Source: Stentor roeselii
Lineage: Eukaryota > Ciliophora > Heterotrichea > Heterotrichida > Stentoridae
Assembly: GCA_006503475.1 (NCBI GenBank)
Contig: RSEH01000154.1
Span: forward strand, 1 to 64,000
Length of the DNA stretch: 64,000 nt
Direction of reading: 5' to 3'
Shown here: in pieces, positions 9,168-19,200 of the stretch
How the letters are laid out: every line of letters starts with the position of its first letter
Numbering within the stretch: position 1 is the stretch's first letter
Made by a program: the position numbers and the translations under genes
The notes under the pieces: model-generated
What the model saw: the letters and a program-made list of their open reading frames with translations, nothing else
Databases searched by the model: none
Told to the model about the DNA's origin: nothing

Positions 9168-10859
9168 TTATCCTGTAAAACTCACAGTCTCCGGGATCAA
9201 CTTGAACAAACTAAGAGCTTCTCTAAACAACGGCCGATTAGATGGATCCTCTAAAAGCATAGTCTTTAAAAACCTTTTCGTATCGCTTGAAAAATTAGGA
9301 TAATTCTCAATATCTGCATACATGATTGCAGTAGTCAAGTTCTCCACAGATTTAAAAAGAAGCAGCTGGTAAAAGACCAGTCCGAGGCTATAAACATCTG
9401 CCTTTTCTCTATTAAATTGGAATTTTTTCACCCCATCAGCTAAGGCTTTCTTTTGTTCAGGTGCCAGGTACCCTTGAGTTCCTTGTATATCAAAAACTCC
9501 GGACTGTGAAAAACTGGTTTCTTGAATTTTTGTCAAAGAAATATCGAAGTCGATAATTTTTATGTTCCAATCATTATCGGCAAGCATATTATGAGGCTTG
9601 ATATCATTATGTAAAATTCCATGAAAAGCCATAACTGAAAAAGACTCAAGCAACTTCCAAATGATTTGAAGATACATGAGTTCCTGAAAGACATATTTCT
9701 GTTCTTTCAAATTATTAATCAAATCCATAAGGTTAATTTGATACAAGTCCATGATCATATAAATCGAAGGCCCATCAATGAAACTTCCATAATAAGTAAG
9801 AAAACAATTATTCTCTTTAGACAAAACACTAAGTTGCTCATAAATTTTTATTTCATTAACAGCTTTGCTAAGTTCTTGAAGATTTCCAGTAGTAGAAGTA
9901 TATATCTTGACACAAACAGGAGTTTCATAATAAAATCCATCATGAATACTTGTTCTAACATTCCCTCGAGTCACTGTATATTTCGAAGGCTGGGTAATAA
10001 CAACAAGATTTTTTTCAATAAAATAAATATCTAAATTCAAAGGATAATCATTAGGATCTACATGAACAGGAGGTACATACTTGTAAAATAAATCAAGTTT
10101 TCCTTTATACTCTTGAATATTATTCTTAACTTCTTCATCATTAGTGATATATTCTAACATCAATATCAATTCATGGCACTCTTGAATAACACCCTGTTCT
10201 TGTTTAAAACTCGTGCTATTCAGCTGGTAATTCGTAACCAAATCGACATACTCGAACACCCAATCAGCTAAAATCGAAGCCAGTTCTTTAACATCAATTC
10301 CAGCGCTATGTGCAATCACAAGTAGATTCGTCATACTAAAAACTTCTCTTGAAGGAGGCTTTCCATTGTTCAATTCCCCAAACTTACCCCAAAGTGAGTC
10401 AATAGCGATTCCAGCTCTTTTTTTATAAAGATATTCAAATTTTCCTAGTTTTTCTTCATATCGAGTCATCAATTCTAAAATTTTCGAAACTTCTTCAATC
10501 ATCTTCATTTCGTCAAGTTCAATTATTTCATTTGCCAAAAGGGTATCTATGCATTCAACGTAAAGTGGAAGGACTGGGTTGTTTTCTGTACAGACTCCAT
10601 ATAAAGCCCACTCTAAATTCTCTAAAAAGACCTCGAATTTGATTTTTGGGAAGCATGGGCCGAAGTCTTCACAACTTAAAAGGAAAATACAGGACCAGTA
10701 CTCGAGAAGGTCGGGAAAGTCTTTGAGTACTTTTCCGATATTGATTAAGTTTTCTGGCTTGGTGTCGTAGGTGCTGCTGAAGAGAGAGTAATCTTCGGAA
10801 TATTTTGTTTGAAGAGATGATCTCAGGCTTGATGCGTGGATGTAGAGACTGGTAGCCAT
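9168..10859 (-). CDS. Atypical protein kinase with conserved N-terminal domain, paralogue 2 of 3
   Basis: 563 residues, same two-part layout as its neighbours. The N-terminal domain carries LLEYWSCIFLLSCE and LEWALYG near residues 50-95. The kinase domain begins near 290. Its motifs are CVKIY for the ATP lysine, NEIKIYEQLS for the alpha-C Glu, ILHNDIKPHNML for the catalytic loop, KIIDFDISL for the metal loop (DFD instead of DFG) and GTQGYLAPEQ for the activation-segment end. HND in place of HRD and DFD in place of DFG are shared with paralogue 3, so these two are closer to each other than to paralogue 1. It points towards paralogue 1 (convergent, about 170 bp between stops) and away from paralogue 3. 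No intron is needed. Confidence 0.85.
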   Translation of the reverse strand: MATSLYIHASSLRSSLQTKYSEDYSLFSSTYDTKPENLINIGKVLKDFPDLLEYWSCIFLLSCEDFGPCFPKIKFEVFLENLEWALYGVCTENNPVLPLYVECIDTLLANEIIELDEMKMIEEVSKILELMTRYEEKLGKFEYLYKKRAGIAIDSLWGKFGELNNGKPPSREVFSMTNLLVIAHSAGIDVKELASILADWVFEYVDLVTNYQLNSTSFKQEQGVIQECHELILMLEYITNDEEVKNNIQEYKGKLDLFYKYVPPVHVDPNDYPLNLDIYFIEKNLVVITQPSKYTVTRGNVRTSIHDGFYYETPVCVKIYTSTTGNLQELSKAVNEIKIYEQLSVLSKENNCFLTYYGSFIDGPSIYMIMDLYQINLMDLINNLKEQKYVFQELMYLQIIWKLLESFSVMAFHGILHNDIKPHNMLADNDWNIKIIDFDISLTKIQETSFSQSGVFDIQGTQGYLAPEQKKALADGVKKFQFNREKADVYSLGLVFYQLLLFKSVENLTTAIMYADIENYPNFSSDTKRFLKTMLLEDPSNRPLFREALSLFKLIPETVSFTG

Positions 10860-11459
10860 TTATTGGGAATGGTTTGATTCAACGGTTTTTATGGAAAGTG
10901 GATGAGGAGAAAATCAAGAAATTTTTAGAGTTTTAGGTTGATTTGATTTGGAATGTATAAAGTTTAATGTGATAGGAAAGAAAATGTCTACAATTAAATT
11001 TTTATTATTTGAAGGGTTTTTTAGTTTTTCAAATCTTGATGTTTATAGGGTCGGTTCTAATATTGTTTGGTTTCTTCAAAGGGGAAGATTTTTTGATGTA
11101 AATCTTATAAGGATTCTCAAAAATAGATTTATTAGGGAAAATTCAACTAGATAGTGAAATCAACTAAAGTGAAATTAAATTAATAAAGTTGATAATCCTG
11201 AGATAAATACATAATTCATATGTAATCAGTAATAAACTCAAAAAATATAATCTCAAACAGTCCAATAAACCCTCCCTTCTTCATCTTTAATAATCTTATC
11301 TAAAAGCAATCAATTCTCTAATATCTTAATTTATAGACAATAATAAATAAACCATAAAATCCATCTAAACCTCTCATCCTACTCCAACAATCACAAGACT
11401 ATCAACTCCTTCACTACTAAATTCAATCTAATCCAAACTATAAAAATTCTTTAAAATTA
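10860..11459. promoter_or_regulatory. Divergent promoter region of kinase paralogues 2 and 3
   Basis: A 600-bp AT-rich spacer separates the start codons of the two closest paralogues. The half next to paralogue 3 (about 11230-11450) is C/A-rich and G-poor on the gene strand. The half next to paralogue 2 shows the mirror composition. I see no coding frame with an ATG and good composition. Confidence 0.4.
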
Positions 11460-13163
11460 ATGGCTAGTGACCTTTACTCCTACTCCAGGAGTCTTCAAGC
11501 AGAACTAATAAACAATTACCAATTAATCCCAGTCCTTCAATGCGACTACAGCTCTCCAATCTTGACAATATACAACCTCTTAGGCCAAGTAAGCGACGAT
11601 AAAAACCTGCTTCGATATTGGTCGACTATTTTTCTGTTAAGCTGCGAAAATTCAGCTCCTTGCATAGCGACTTTGGGGTTCGATCCCTTCTGCCAAAGTT
11701 TCAACTGGGCTTTAAATGGAGCCTTGAGTGAATGCCACCCGAATAGTGCTTATTATTATGCTCAATGCATTGATAGCATTTTGATCAGTGAATTTTCTGA
11801 AATGGAAGAAAAAGTCGCTATTTCTTATGCTTTGACTTTAGTTGAAATCGTGAAAAGCTATGAAAATTTTCTTGGAAACTTTGAATTTTCTTTTAAAAAA
11901 CTAGTCAATATTTTACTGGCTTCACATTGGGGAACTTTAAAAGCAATTTGTCAGGATGATGGTCCTTGTCATCAAGTTAAAGTTGTGATTGATCATCTTG
12001 TTAGGGCTTTTCGCCTTGGGTTGAATGTGAAGGAATTAATCTTTGCTGTTACAGATTTTGTTTTTGATTATATTAAAGAATTGAATTCGAATAAGCTTTA
12101 TGACCGAACTTTCAAACATAAACCTGAAAAAATTCAAGTCTCTCATGATTTAATCATGAAGCTCTATGAAATAACTGAAGATGAAGGATACAAAATAGAA
12201 ATAAATGAATACAAATTACTTCTTGACAGTATCGCTTCATATGTGCCTCCTCAAAAAGTAACTCAGAAAAAAGAAGAAGTAGTAAAGGTCCCTCCAGTTC
12301 TGAAAGACATTACAATGATTAAGATTTCTTCAGTTACCTTCAATGAGACTTTGTATAGCGTGAAAAAAGGTAACGTGAATATCAGTGTTCATAAGGGGTT
12401 ATATCAAGGTGTTAAAATCTGTATAAAAATGTACTCTTCTGCTAGAGAAAACCTTGATGATCTCAACAGAGCGAATAATGAGATCAAAATTTACGAAAAA
12501 TTATCTAAATTCGCAGATGATACGAACTGTTTCTTGAAATACTTTGGAACTTTTTTTGATAATGGAAAAATCGGTATGGTCATGGAATGGTATGAGTATA
12601 ACTTGTCGGAATATATTAACATATTAAAATCAGACAATTATCAGTTTGATATAAAATATTATTCCTTTATGACGTACAAATTGTTGAATTCTTTCAAGAT
12701 TATGGCTGATAATGGTATTCTTCATAATGACATCAAACCTCATAACATGCTAATCAATGACCAGCTGAGTATAAAAATCATAGACTTCGATATCTCACTT
12801 ATTAAAATACAAGAGGAAAACCTTTCCAGGACTGGATATTATGGAATTCAAGGCACAGACGGATACTTGGCACCTGAACAGAAAGCTGCTTTAAACGCAG
12901 GTCAAAACGTAGCAAATTACAACAGAGAAAAAGCTGATGTATACTCCTTAGGTCTTGTGTTTTACCAGCTGCTGACATATAGAAATCTTCAGAATATAAC
13001 AACTGAAATTATAGAAAAAGATATCGATGATCATCTGGTGTATAACCCTGATATAGGAGAATTTTTAAAGGCTATGCTTAATCCTGACCCGACTAATCGT
13101 CCTAATTTTTCACAAGCTTTAGCCATGCTAAAAAATGGCCCAACAACTCGTAGTTTTAGTTAA
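11460..13163 (+). CDS. Atypical protein kinase with conserved N-terminal domain, paralogue 3 of 3
   Basis: 567 residues. The N-terminal domain again has LLRYWSTIFLLSCE and FNWALNG (near residues 45-90) and ends in a Lys-rich linker near 265. The kinase domain shows ICIKMYS, NEIKIYEKLS, ILHNDIKPHNML, KIIDFDISL and GTDGYLAPEQ. Thus HxD, the Asn of the catalytic loop and the first Asp of DFG are kept, while the Arg of HRD and the Gly of DFG are replaced. ATG 11460 (MASDLY) aligns with MATSLY of paralogue 2. The three genes end alike (…TKTFTF, …TVSFTG, …TRSFS), which supports recent local duplication with inversion of the middle copy. Substrate and role are unknown. Confidence 0.85.
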   Translation: MASDLYSYSRSLQAELINNYQLIPVLQCDYSSPILTIYNLLGQVSDDKNLLRYWSTIFLLSCENSAPCIATLGFDPFCQSFNWALNGALSECHPNSAYYYAQCIDSILISEFSEMEEKVAISYALTLVEIVKSYENFLGNFEFSFKKLVNILLASHWGTLKAICQDDGPCHQVKVVIDHLVRAFRLGLNVKELIFAVTDFVFDYIKELNSNKLYDRTFKHKPEKIQVSHDLIMKLYEITEDEGYKIEINEYKLLLDSIASYVPPQKVTQKKEEVVKVPPVLKDITMIKISSVTFNETLYSVKKGNVNISVHKGLYQGVKICIKMYSSARENLDDLNRANNEIKIYEKLSKFADDTNCFLKYFGTFFDNGKIGMVMEWYEYNLSEYINILKSDNYQFDIKYYSFMTYKLLNSFKIMADNGILHNDIKPHNMLINDQLSIKIIDFDISLIKIQEENLSRTGYYGIQGTDGYLAPEQKAALNAGQNVANYNREKADVYSLGLVFYQLLTYRNLQNITTEIIEKDIDDHLVYNPDIGEFLKAMLNPDPTNRPNFSQALAMLKNGPTTRSFS

Positions 13164-13933
13164 TAATGAAATTTATTGATATTAATATTTGGATAAGATC
13201 AAAGTTGGAGGTTTGGAAAAGTCTTTGTTTTAGTTTGAGAGAATTATATGATGATGGATAGTTGATGAATGAAGAGTTAATAATTTTAGGATTTTAGTGT
13301 TATGATTGGCGGAGTTAGCCAAGGTTTTATGATATTTAATATTTTCATCATAGGTTTAAAAGGTTAATAACGATAGTGAATGGATAGACTATAAAATTTA
13401 GCTTGATTTTACTAGAGTTCGATTTTTCACTCTTTTAATCGGTAATTTATTTATAAGGTAGTTTTATCGAATTTATCATTAACTTCTCATAAGAATAGCG
13501 GCTTAGATAATGAATCTCAGTGATTCTAAACTATTACCTACTTTCAATAATCACCTTCACTTGAAATTTCATGATGACGATACAAAATTTCTATAATTTT
13601 TCATCACCCAAAAGATGCAAATTTACCAAAAAATTGATTCATTAGAATAAATCAACTTTCACACAGCTCCTCCAAATCTAAAAATTTGAAACCTTGGGAA
13701 AAAAAATTTTACAAAAATGAAGACTTGCCATTTATATGCATCTATTAATAGCTACAATTTTTGATCCTATCAATTAATTCTCAAACCAAAGCCAAAAGTC
13801 TCCAAAAATATCTAATTTTTCAAAAAATCCAATACATCAAGAACTTTTTCATAGTGTCTACAATTACAAGTCTACTCTTTAAAATCATCAGGATTAACCA
13901 AAAAATTTATCAAAATTATATTATCTTAAAAAT
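13164..13933. other. Intergenic stretch between kinase 3 and the RING-UBL gene
   Basis: 770 bp of AT-rich DNA between convergent genes. I see no coding frame with ATG and coding-like composition, and no repeat. Confidence 0.5.
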
Positions 13934-14410
13934 TTACCCTCCAAAACTTCTAACAACAAGATAAATGATATCAAGTTCATTGATTCCCGCATCATCTAAA
14001 GTTTCATCATTTTTCAAAGGTTTTCCATTCAGAAGAAGCCACTGAGCGCCCACAGGTAATTTTTCAGCTTCTTGAATCATTTCCTTGATTTTCAAAACAC
14101 AATCATCCTTATTCGCTGAAAATTCCAAAACATGTCCCTTCAAGTTTCGAACGATAAAACTAACTTTTGACTTATTTTGACTAGTTTCTACTGCATGTTG
14201 ATTTTCTTTTGCAAGGATGATATTTTCTATCGTTTGGCATTTGTTAAGGTCTTGAATGTTGAAAGTTTTTCTCAGACATATGGGACAACTTAAAACTTTA
14301 CATTTTTCGAGATGATTTAAGCAGATTCGGCAAATTGTGTGAGCGCAGGATAACTTTATTGCGATGTTTTTGACTCGATCGTAAAGACTAAAACAAACTG
14401 GGCATTCCAT
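13934..14410 (-). CDS. RING finger fused to a C-terminal ubiquitin-like domain ending in Gly-Gly
   Basis: 158 residues. Residues 3-45 are a RING of the C3HC4 type (C3, C6, C22, H24, C27, C30, C42, C45). A linker of about 35 residues follows. Residues 83-158 align without a gap to all 76 positions of ubiquitin: L90 matches Leu8, L126 the Ile44 position, K130 Lys48, V152 Val70, R154 Arg72, and G157-G158 the terminal pair. There is no tail after Gly-Gly. Ub residues Leu73 and Arg74 are Ser and Phe here, and K11, K29, K33 and K63 are replaced. A RING would recruit an E2; a free Gly-Gly end could in principle be activated by an E1. It may be an E3 with a built-in modifier or an autoinhibitory UBL. 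This RING-then-UBL order differs from Parkin and UHRF, where the UBL comes first. Confidence 0.88.
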   Translation of the reverse strand: MECPVCFSLYDRVKNIAIKLSCAHTICRICLNHLEKCKVLSCPICLRKTFNIQDLNKCQTIENIILAKENQHAVETSQNKSKVSFIVRNLKGHVLEFSANKDDCVLKIKEMIQEAEKLPVGAQWLLLNGKPLKNDETLDDAGINELDIIYLVVRSFGG

Positions 14411-14928
14411 TTTATATTGATGATTAATAAGTGGATTAAAATTTTTTTTTTATTGTAGATGCCTTTTGAAGTAGCTAGTTCAGATGTAGACTTTGATTAT
14501 AAGCTACAATTATTTGAAGTAGAAATTTAGAGAGTAGAAAAAAAAATTCTTGGGGTTTAGATCAGGTTTATAGATTTGGTATTGATTGAATGATATCAGG
14601 TATAAGTTATTTTTTTTTGTTAATGATTTTATGAATTTTGGTGGAAGAAGGAGAGGTTTATTGATTTATTGTGTTGAAGAGTTGGTTAAATATGTTTGGA
14701 TAATTAAGAATTAACTGAATTTAATAAAAAAAATGCTATTGTTATAAGGGTAGTCAAATTTGGTTATAATTTGCGTATATATGATTAAATTAGTTTAGAT
14801 ACTTAAAATCATTGAATCTATACACTTATTTGGGTAATTTATATATAAAGTGAAATAAATTTTTGTGAAAAATTCACTTACTAATAATCTATTATCAGTC
14901 CAGATATAAGAGTGTATTCTTTCCCAGA

Positions 14929-15090
14929 ATGGTGAATTGTATCATAAATGGTCCTCAATCTTCTAGTAAATCAACAGTGTTAAGAAGATTATCTTGCCTG
15001 GGCTTTGAATATGAACCCTTGGGCTTGTATATCAGAAATATTATATATATAAATCATAAAATTAGAGTTTTATGTGTAATTTGTATCTAG
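14929..15090 (+). CDS. Possible 53-residue ORF with a P-loop-like N-terminus
   Basis: The frame opens MVNCIINGPQSSSKST, which resembles a Walker A loop (GxxxxGKST) except that the second Gly is Ser. After about 34 residues the composition becomes AT-driven and the frame ends at TAG. It could be the remnant 5' end of an NTPase gene, a tiny protein, or chance. There is no further support in the flanks. Confidence 0.22.
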   Translation: MVNCIINGPQSSSKSTVLRRLSCLGFEYEPLGLYIRNIIYINHKIRVLCVICI

Positions 15091-15331
15091 TTGGAATATT
15101 TTAATGATTGATATCTAAGTTTATTCATATATTATAATAAAAAGATCTTGAAAATGTAGAATTATCTTGGTCCTTATTAACAATTATCATCTTTTAATGT
15201 TAACAGATTCATAATGTAACTATATATATGATTCAAATAATCTTAGTTATAAACAGAAAAAAATTTCCACTAAATCTAGCAGATTCATGAACTAATTGAA
15301 AACTAGCAGGGTATGTTAAAAAACCTTTCAT

Positions 15332-15438
15332 GATCTTTTTAATTCTGTTCTATATAAAGCACTTAGATGAAAATTGGTTAAATTGATCTTTTTAATTCTG
15401 TTCTATATAAAGCACTTCAGATGAAAATTGACTAAATT
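15332..15438. repeat. Two-copy tandem repeat, unit 53-54 bp
   Basis: Copy one is 15332-15384 and copy two 15385-15438, beginning GATCTTTTTAATTCTGTTC in each. They differ by one inserted C and two or so substitutions. It lies in non-coding DNA between the RING-UBL gene and the giant membrane-protein gene. Confidence 0.85.
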
Positions 15439-15937
15439 CAAATTTTCAAAATTTCGATATATTCCCAACGATTATTCTGAAATCTGGATTCATTTAAAAA
15501 ATTACAAATATTTTTCCTTTCTAGAATTTTTTTCATTATTCCATCAAGTAAGAAATACTTAAAAGTCAACTATTTACTAGCAGTGAAATAAGTTGAAGCA
15601 TCAAAGTAATTAAAACTGAAAAAGACAATTGTCTTGCTTTAGAAATTCCTTTAATTTACTAAATCTTTTTCATCAAAAATCAATCAAACGTGGCTATATC
15701 CTAAGTAGTTCATTATTAAAAATAAATCCTTTAACACCTATATACCAATCTCACAATTCTTCCACTTTTCAGTCACAGTAAAGAATATAAATCTTCAATG
15801 TCTTGAATCCGCTATCAGTCCTATGAATACCCAGTTCGAAATGATACTTATGAAAGATCCTAAAGTTTAATGTGGGTTAGGAGTAAATTTTATATAAGAA
15901 GCTAGGAATTTATAGGAGTCGTAAAAATAACTTAATC

Positions 15938-16132
15938 TCAATAGTCCTGCCTGTTTTTATCGCAAAACCTTTGATGGTCGAATAGTCTTTTAGAACTAAA
16001 GAATGACTCATTTTCATGTGAGAATGATCTTCTGTGAATGACTGAAATGAAAGACTTAAACACCAAAGTGACCATTACGGAGAATAAACTTGATAAAATA
16101 AAATTAAATCTATAAAGGTTAGCAAATATCAT
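15938..16132 (-). CDS. Possible small single-pass membrane protein
   Basis: A 64-residue frame starts with ATG at 16130-16132. Residues about 8-30 are hydrophobic enough for one membrane span, followed by a basic, Ser- and Phe-rich tail (HRRSF, SSKRLF). Base composition is less AT-rich than the flanks. It would be divergent from the giant membrane-protein gene with 72 nt between start codons, a normal distance in this window. No family is recognised, and its length leaves real doubt. Confidence 0.38.
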   Translation of the reverse strand: MIFANLYRFNFILSSLFSVMVTLVFKSFISVIHRRSFSHENESFFSSKRLFDHQRFCDKNRQDY

Positions 16133-16204
16133 TCCTCACCCTTTGATTGAAATATTCCTCCTAAACCTTATAAATTTCTAGATAATTAAATAGCTACTAT
16201 AATA

Positions 16205-19200
16205 ATGAATGACCAGGGTAAAGAAGAAGTGATTCCAGTCACCCTTGAAAACAATTCACTAAAGAAGTTCCTAAAAAATCACTTTAACTATCCATTTACA
16301 AGACTGGAGTACTTTTCAATATTTTTCATTCAATTTCTAGGAATTTGCAACTGCATAATCTTCAACAGGTACCTTGAGTTCTCATCAGTGAAAAGCAATT
16401 CCAAGCGATACTCTTTAATAATGACCTTATCATCAATTTCACCAGTGCTTGGGTTCTTCGGGTTGATAACATGGAAGCTTTCACAAGGCCTTTACATGAA
16501 TATGATTATTTTGCCTCTGTTGATACTCATCCCTTCAATCATCTTATTGGTCTTGATCTTGAAAGAACTTTCTTTCGAATACTTAGAACTAACTGTGACT
16601 TGTGTATTTTTTCTAGTTTCAATCATTGGCTTTCAGATTTTAAAGCTGATTCGAAGAAAAGTTCAAGAAATTGTTGGAAGGAACAATGGAGAAATTCTTG
16701 CAATGGTCTTGGTGATTTGTTGTAACTTATTGTTTAATTTACTGGTTTATGCTCTGGTTTTATATCAGGATTCGGGAAATGAAGTTATTATAAAATTTGC
16801 AGCTGGTACCTGGATCATTATTTTAATTATTCTTTGCGTTGTTTTACACTTAGTTGTGTTTAAAAAACAACCTAATAATATTCAAGCTTTGAAAGATGAG
16901 ATCTTGATGAATTATAATCATTCGATCAAGGTTCAGATTATTTTACATGAAAATCCAGAAGTATTTTCAGGTAGAAATGAAGGATTTTTTCAAAGTCACG
17001 GGCATTTTATTGCATCTTTAGGGATTTTTATTCCTTTTTTAAGTGTTCAAATCTGGTTGATTAGCATTCTTTCTGATTTCAAAGCAGGAAGATACCCAAA
17101 TTCAATTTTTTATCTTTCAATGTTTTATGTTATAGTTTCTCCATTGTTTCTATTTACAGGAATTGCATTCAGCTCATGTAAGCTAATAGTTCATGATAAA
17201 TATTTAGTTATTTTAGTCTTTTTTGCTTTGTTTCCAACAATATTTGTTGAATGGTTAAGCTTTTACCTCTGCTCTTTTGAAGGGACTTATTATCTTGGAC
17301 TTGTGCTTGGAATTGGATTTCCTGCAGCTTTGGTCTTTTGGCTCTTTATGGCTACGATTTTTCAGTACCATAAGAAGACTTTTCAATATCTTTCTTCGAT
17401 ATGCTGCTTGATTTTTGTTTTGCCTTTTGGATTGGTTTTACCTTTTAGTTATGCTGGTGGAATGAATCAAATGACTTTATGGGTTACTGATGGTGCTTTA
17501 CTCAGCTTTGGGATAGTTTTTATGAGTTTTTGGGTATTTCAGGTTTTGATTGTCGTTAATAAACAAATTTGTAGCCTGATTCGAGTTATAAGTAGATTTC
17601 ATATCGAAGATCTATCACTCTGCCTCTATTGCTATAGCTTCTTACTCGGATACTCTCTGATAGTCTGGATGACCTTCAAAAGAATAAACATAAAAAGTGA
17701 CTGGAAGGCAGGATTGCTATTCGAATCTTTCCTAATCCTAGGCTTAATTTTATTAAGTTCACTATTCACCCAAAGACTTGAACTTCATCAAAAAGACGAA
17801 GAAATCCCAGAAGAAAACATAACAGAAATTATTTTCAGTCAATCAAAACAACTATCCAAAATACAGTCCTTAAAACAAAAACAAAAAAAGAAGTATCAAT
17901 TAATATTAACCTTATTTAGCATATTTTTGATCCTAACAATAAGTATTACACTATTACTATCAAATCCATTTAAATCATCAGAGCTTTCAGGAAAAATATT
18001 TATGATAGGAGGCTTCATATCTCTTCTTGTCTTCTTGATACTAATCGAACTTAAACACTTTTTAAAGCAATTCGGTCAGTCAGTCATATCTTTTATTCTA
18101 GGGTACTGCTGGTTATTCTGCTTTATTCCTCTTACTGTGATTATTCCAGTAAGTCTTGGAAGTGCATCAACTGAGGCAGAACAACAAAAAATCATTTCTT
18201 GGAGTATTGGTATCATCCTTTTAATCTTCATGATAGGAGTAAGTATCCTTAGCATCACTTTTAATTTACTTCTCAAAAAGTTAGAATATGAAAAAATCGC
18301 AAAGTTCTGTTGTCTTTATGTTCAAGAGGTACTTCATTTTCATGGAATGAAATCAAGTTTAATTGATCTTAGAGATATTTATGATTGTTTTTTTCATACT
18401 TCAGCTGATGCTATTGAAAAAGTTTTACTTGCACAACATGTTTACTCGTATCGAAAACTTGAAGAGAATGAAAAAGACGATTGTATTGAATTGATAAACA
18501 TTAAAAAAATTAGTAGAATAAAAAATTTACAATCGGATAATGGACAAGAAGATGAAAATGGTCTGAAAATTTCTGATATCTGTAGAAAAATGTGCAGGAA
18601 AAGGAAAGGAACTATATTTCAGGAGGCTAAGTTATTACCTGATGAACTTGGAGATATTATTAACGAACAACATGAACCAAAAAACAATGAAAATAATGAA
18701 TTAACGACTAATATTTTTCAACAAAAGTTTGAATCTAAAAAAGAATCAGAAATTCTAACAGAAAATAAAAATGAATTCGAAGCTAATCATCATGTTAAAC
18801 TTGAACTGATTTCTGCCTTGAAACTAAAAAAAAAGAAAAAACTTGTACTTCAAAATTCTCCAGAATTAAAAAAGATAATTGAAAACTTAAATATTCGATT
18901 AATGTGGACTAAAGCTGTTTTTGCTAAGTTCAGTAATGGAATGATATCAAAAGATGGAGAAGCTTGGATGAACTTAAGCGATTTAAGGCAATTTGTAAGT
19001 CTTTCTGGACTTCAGGACATTATCGATAATGCTGTTGTTGATATATTATTTGTTAAAATTACTAAAAGATATTATATGGATACTAATTCAATCACTCATC
19101 GGAAAATAAATTTTGAAGTGTTTTTAGAAAAAGTTCTACCTGAACTTTTAACACTCGCGAATGCGAAAATTAAAATAATTCAAACTCAAGAAGATTTAAT

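Noticed and set aside
10948-11154. 68-codon frame between kinase paralogues 2 and 3
   Set aside because: It begins at a non-ATG codon and lies in the divergent promoter region; composition is non-coding.
13761-13964. 67-codon plus-strand frame overlapping the RING-UBL 3' end
   Set aside because: No ATG start, low-complexity AT-driven residues, and it overlaps a solid gene on the other strand.
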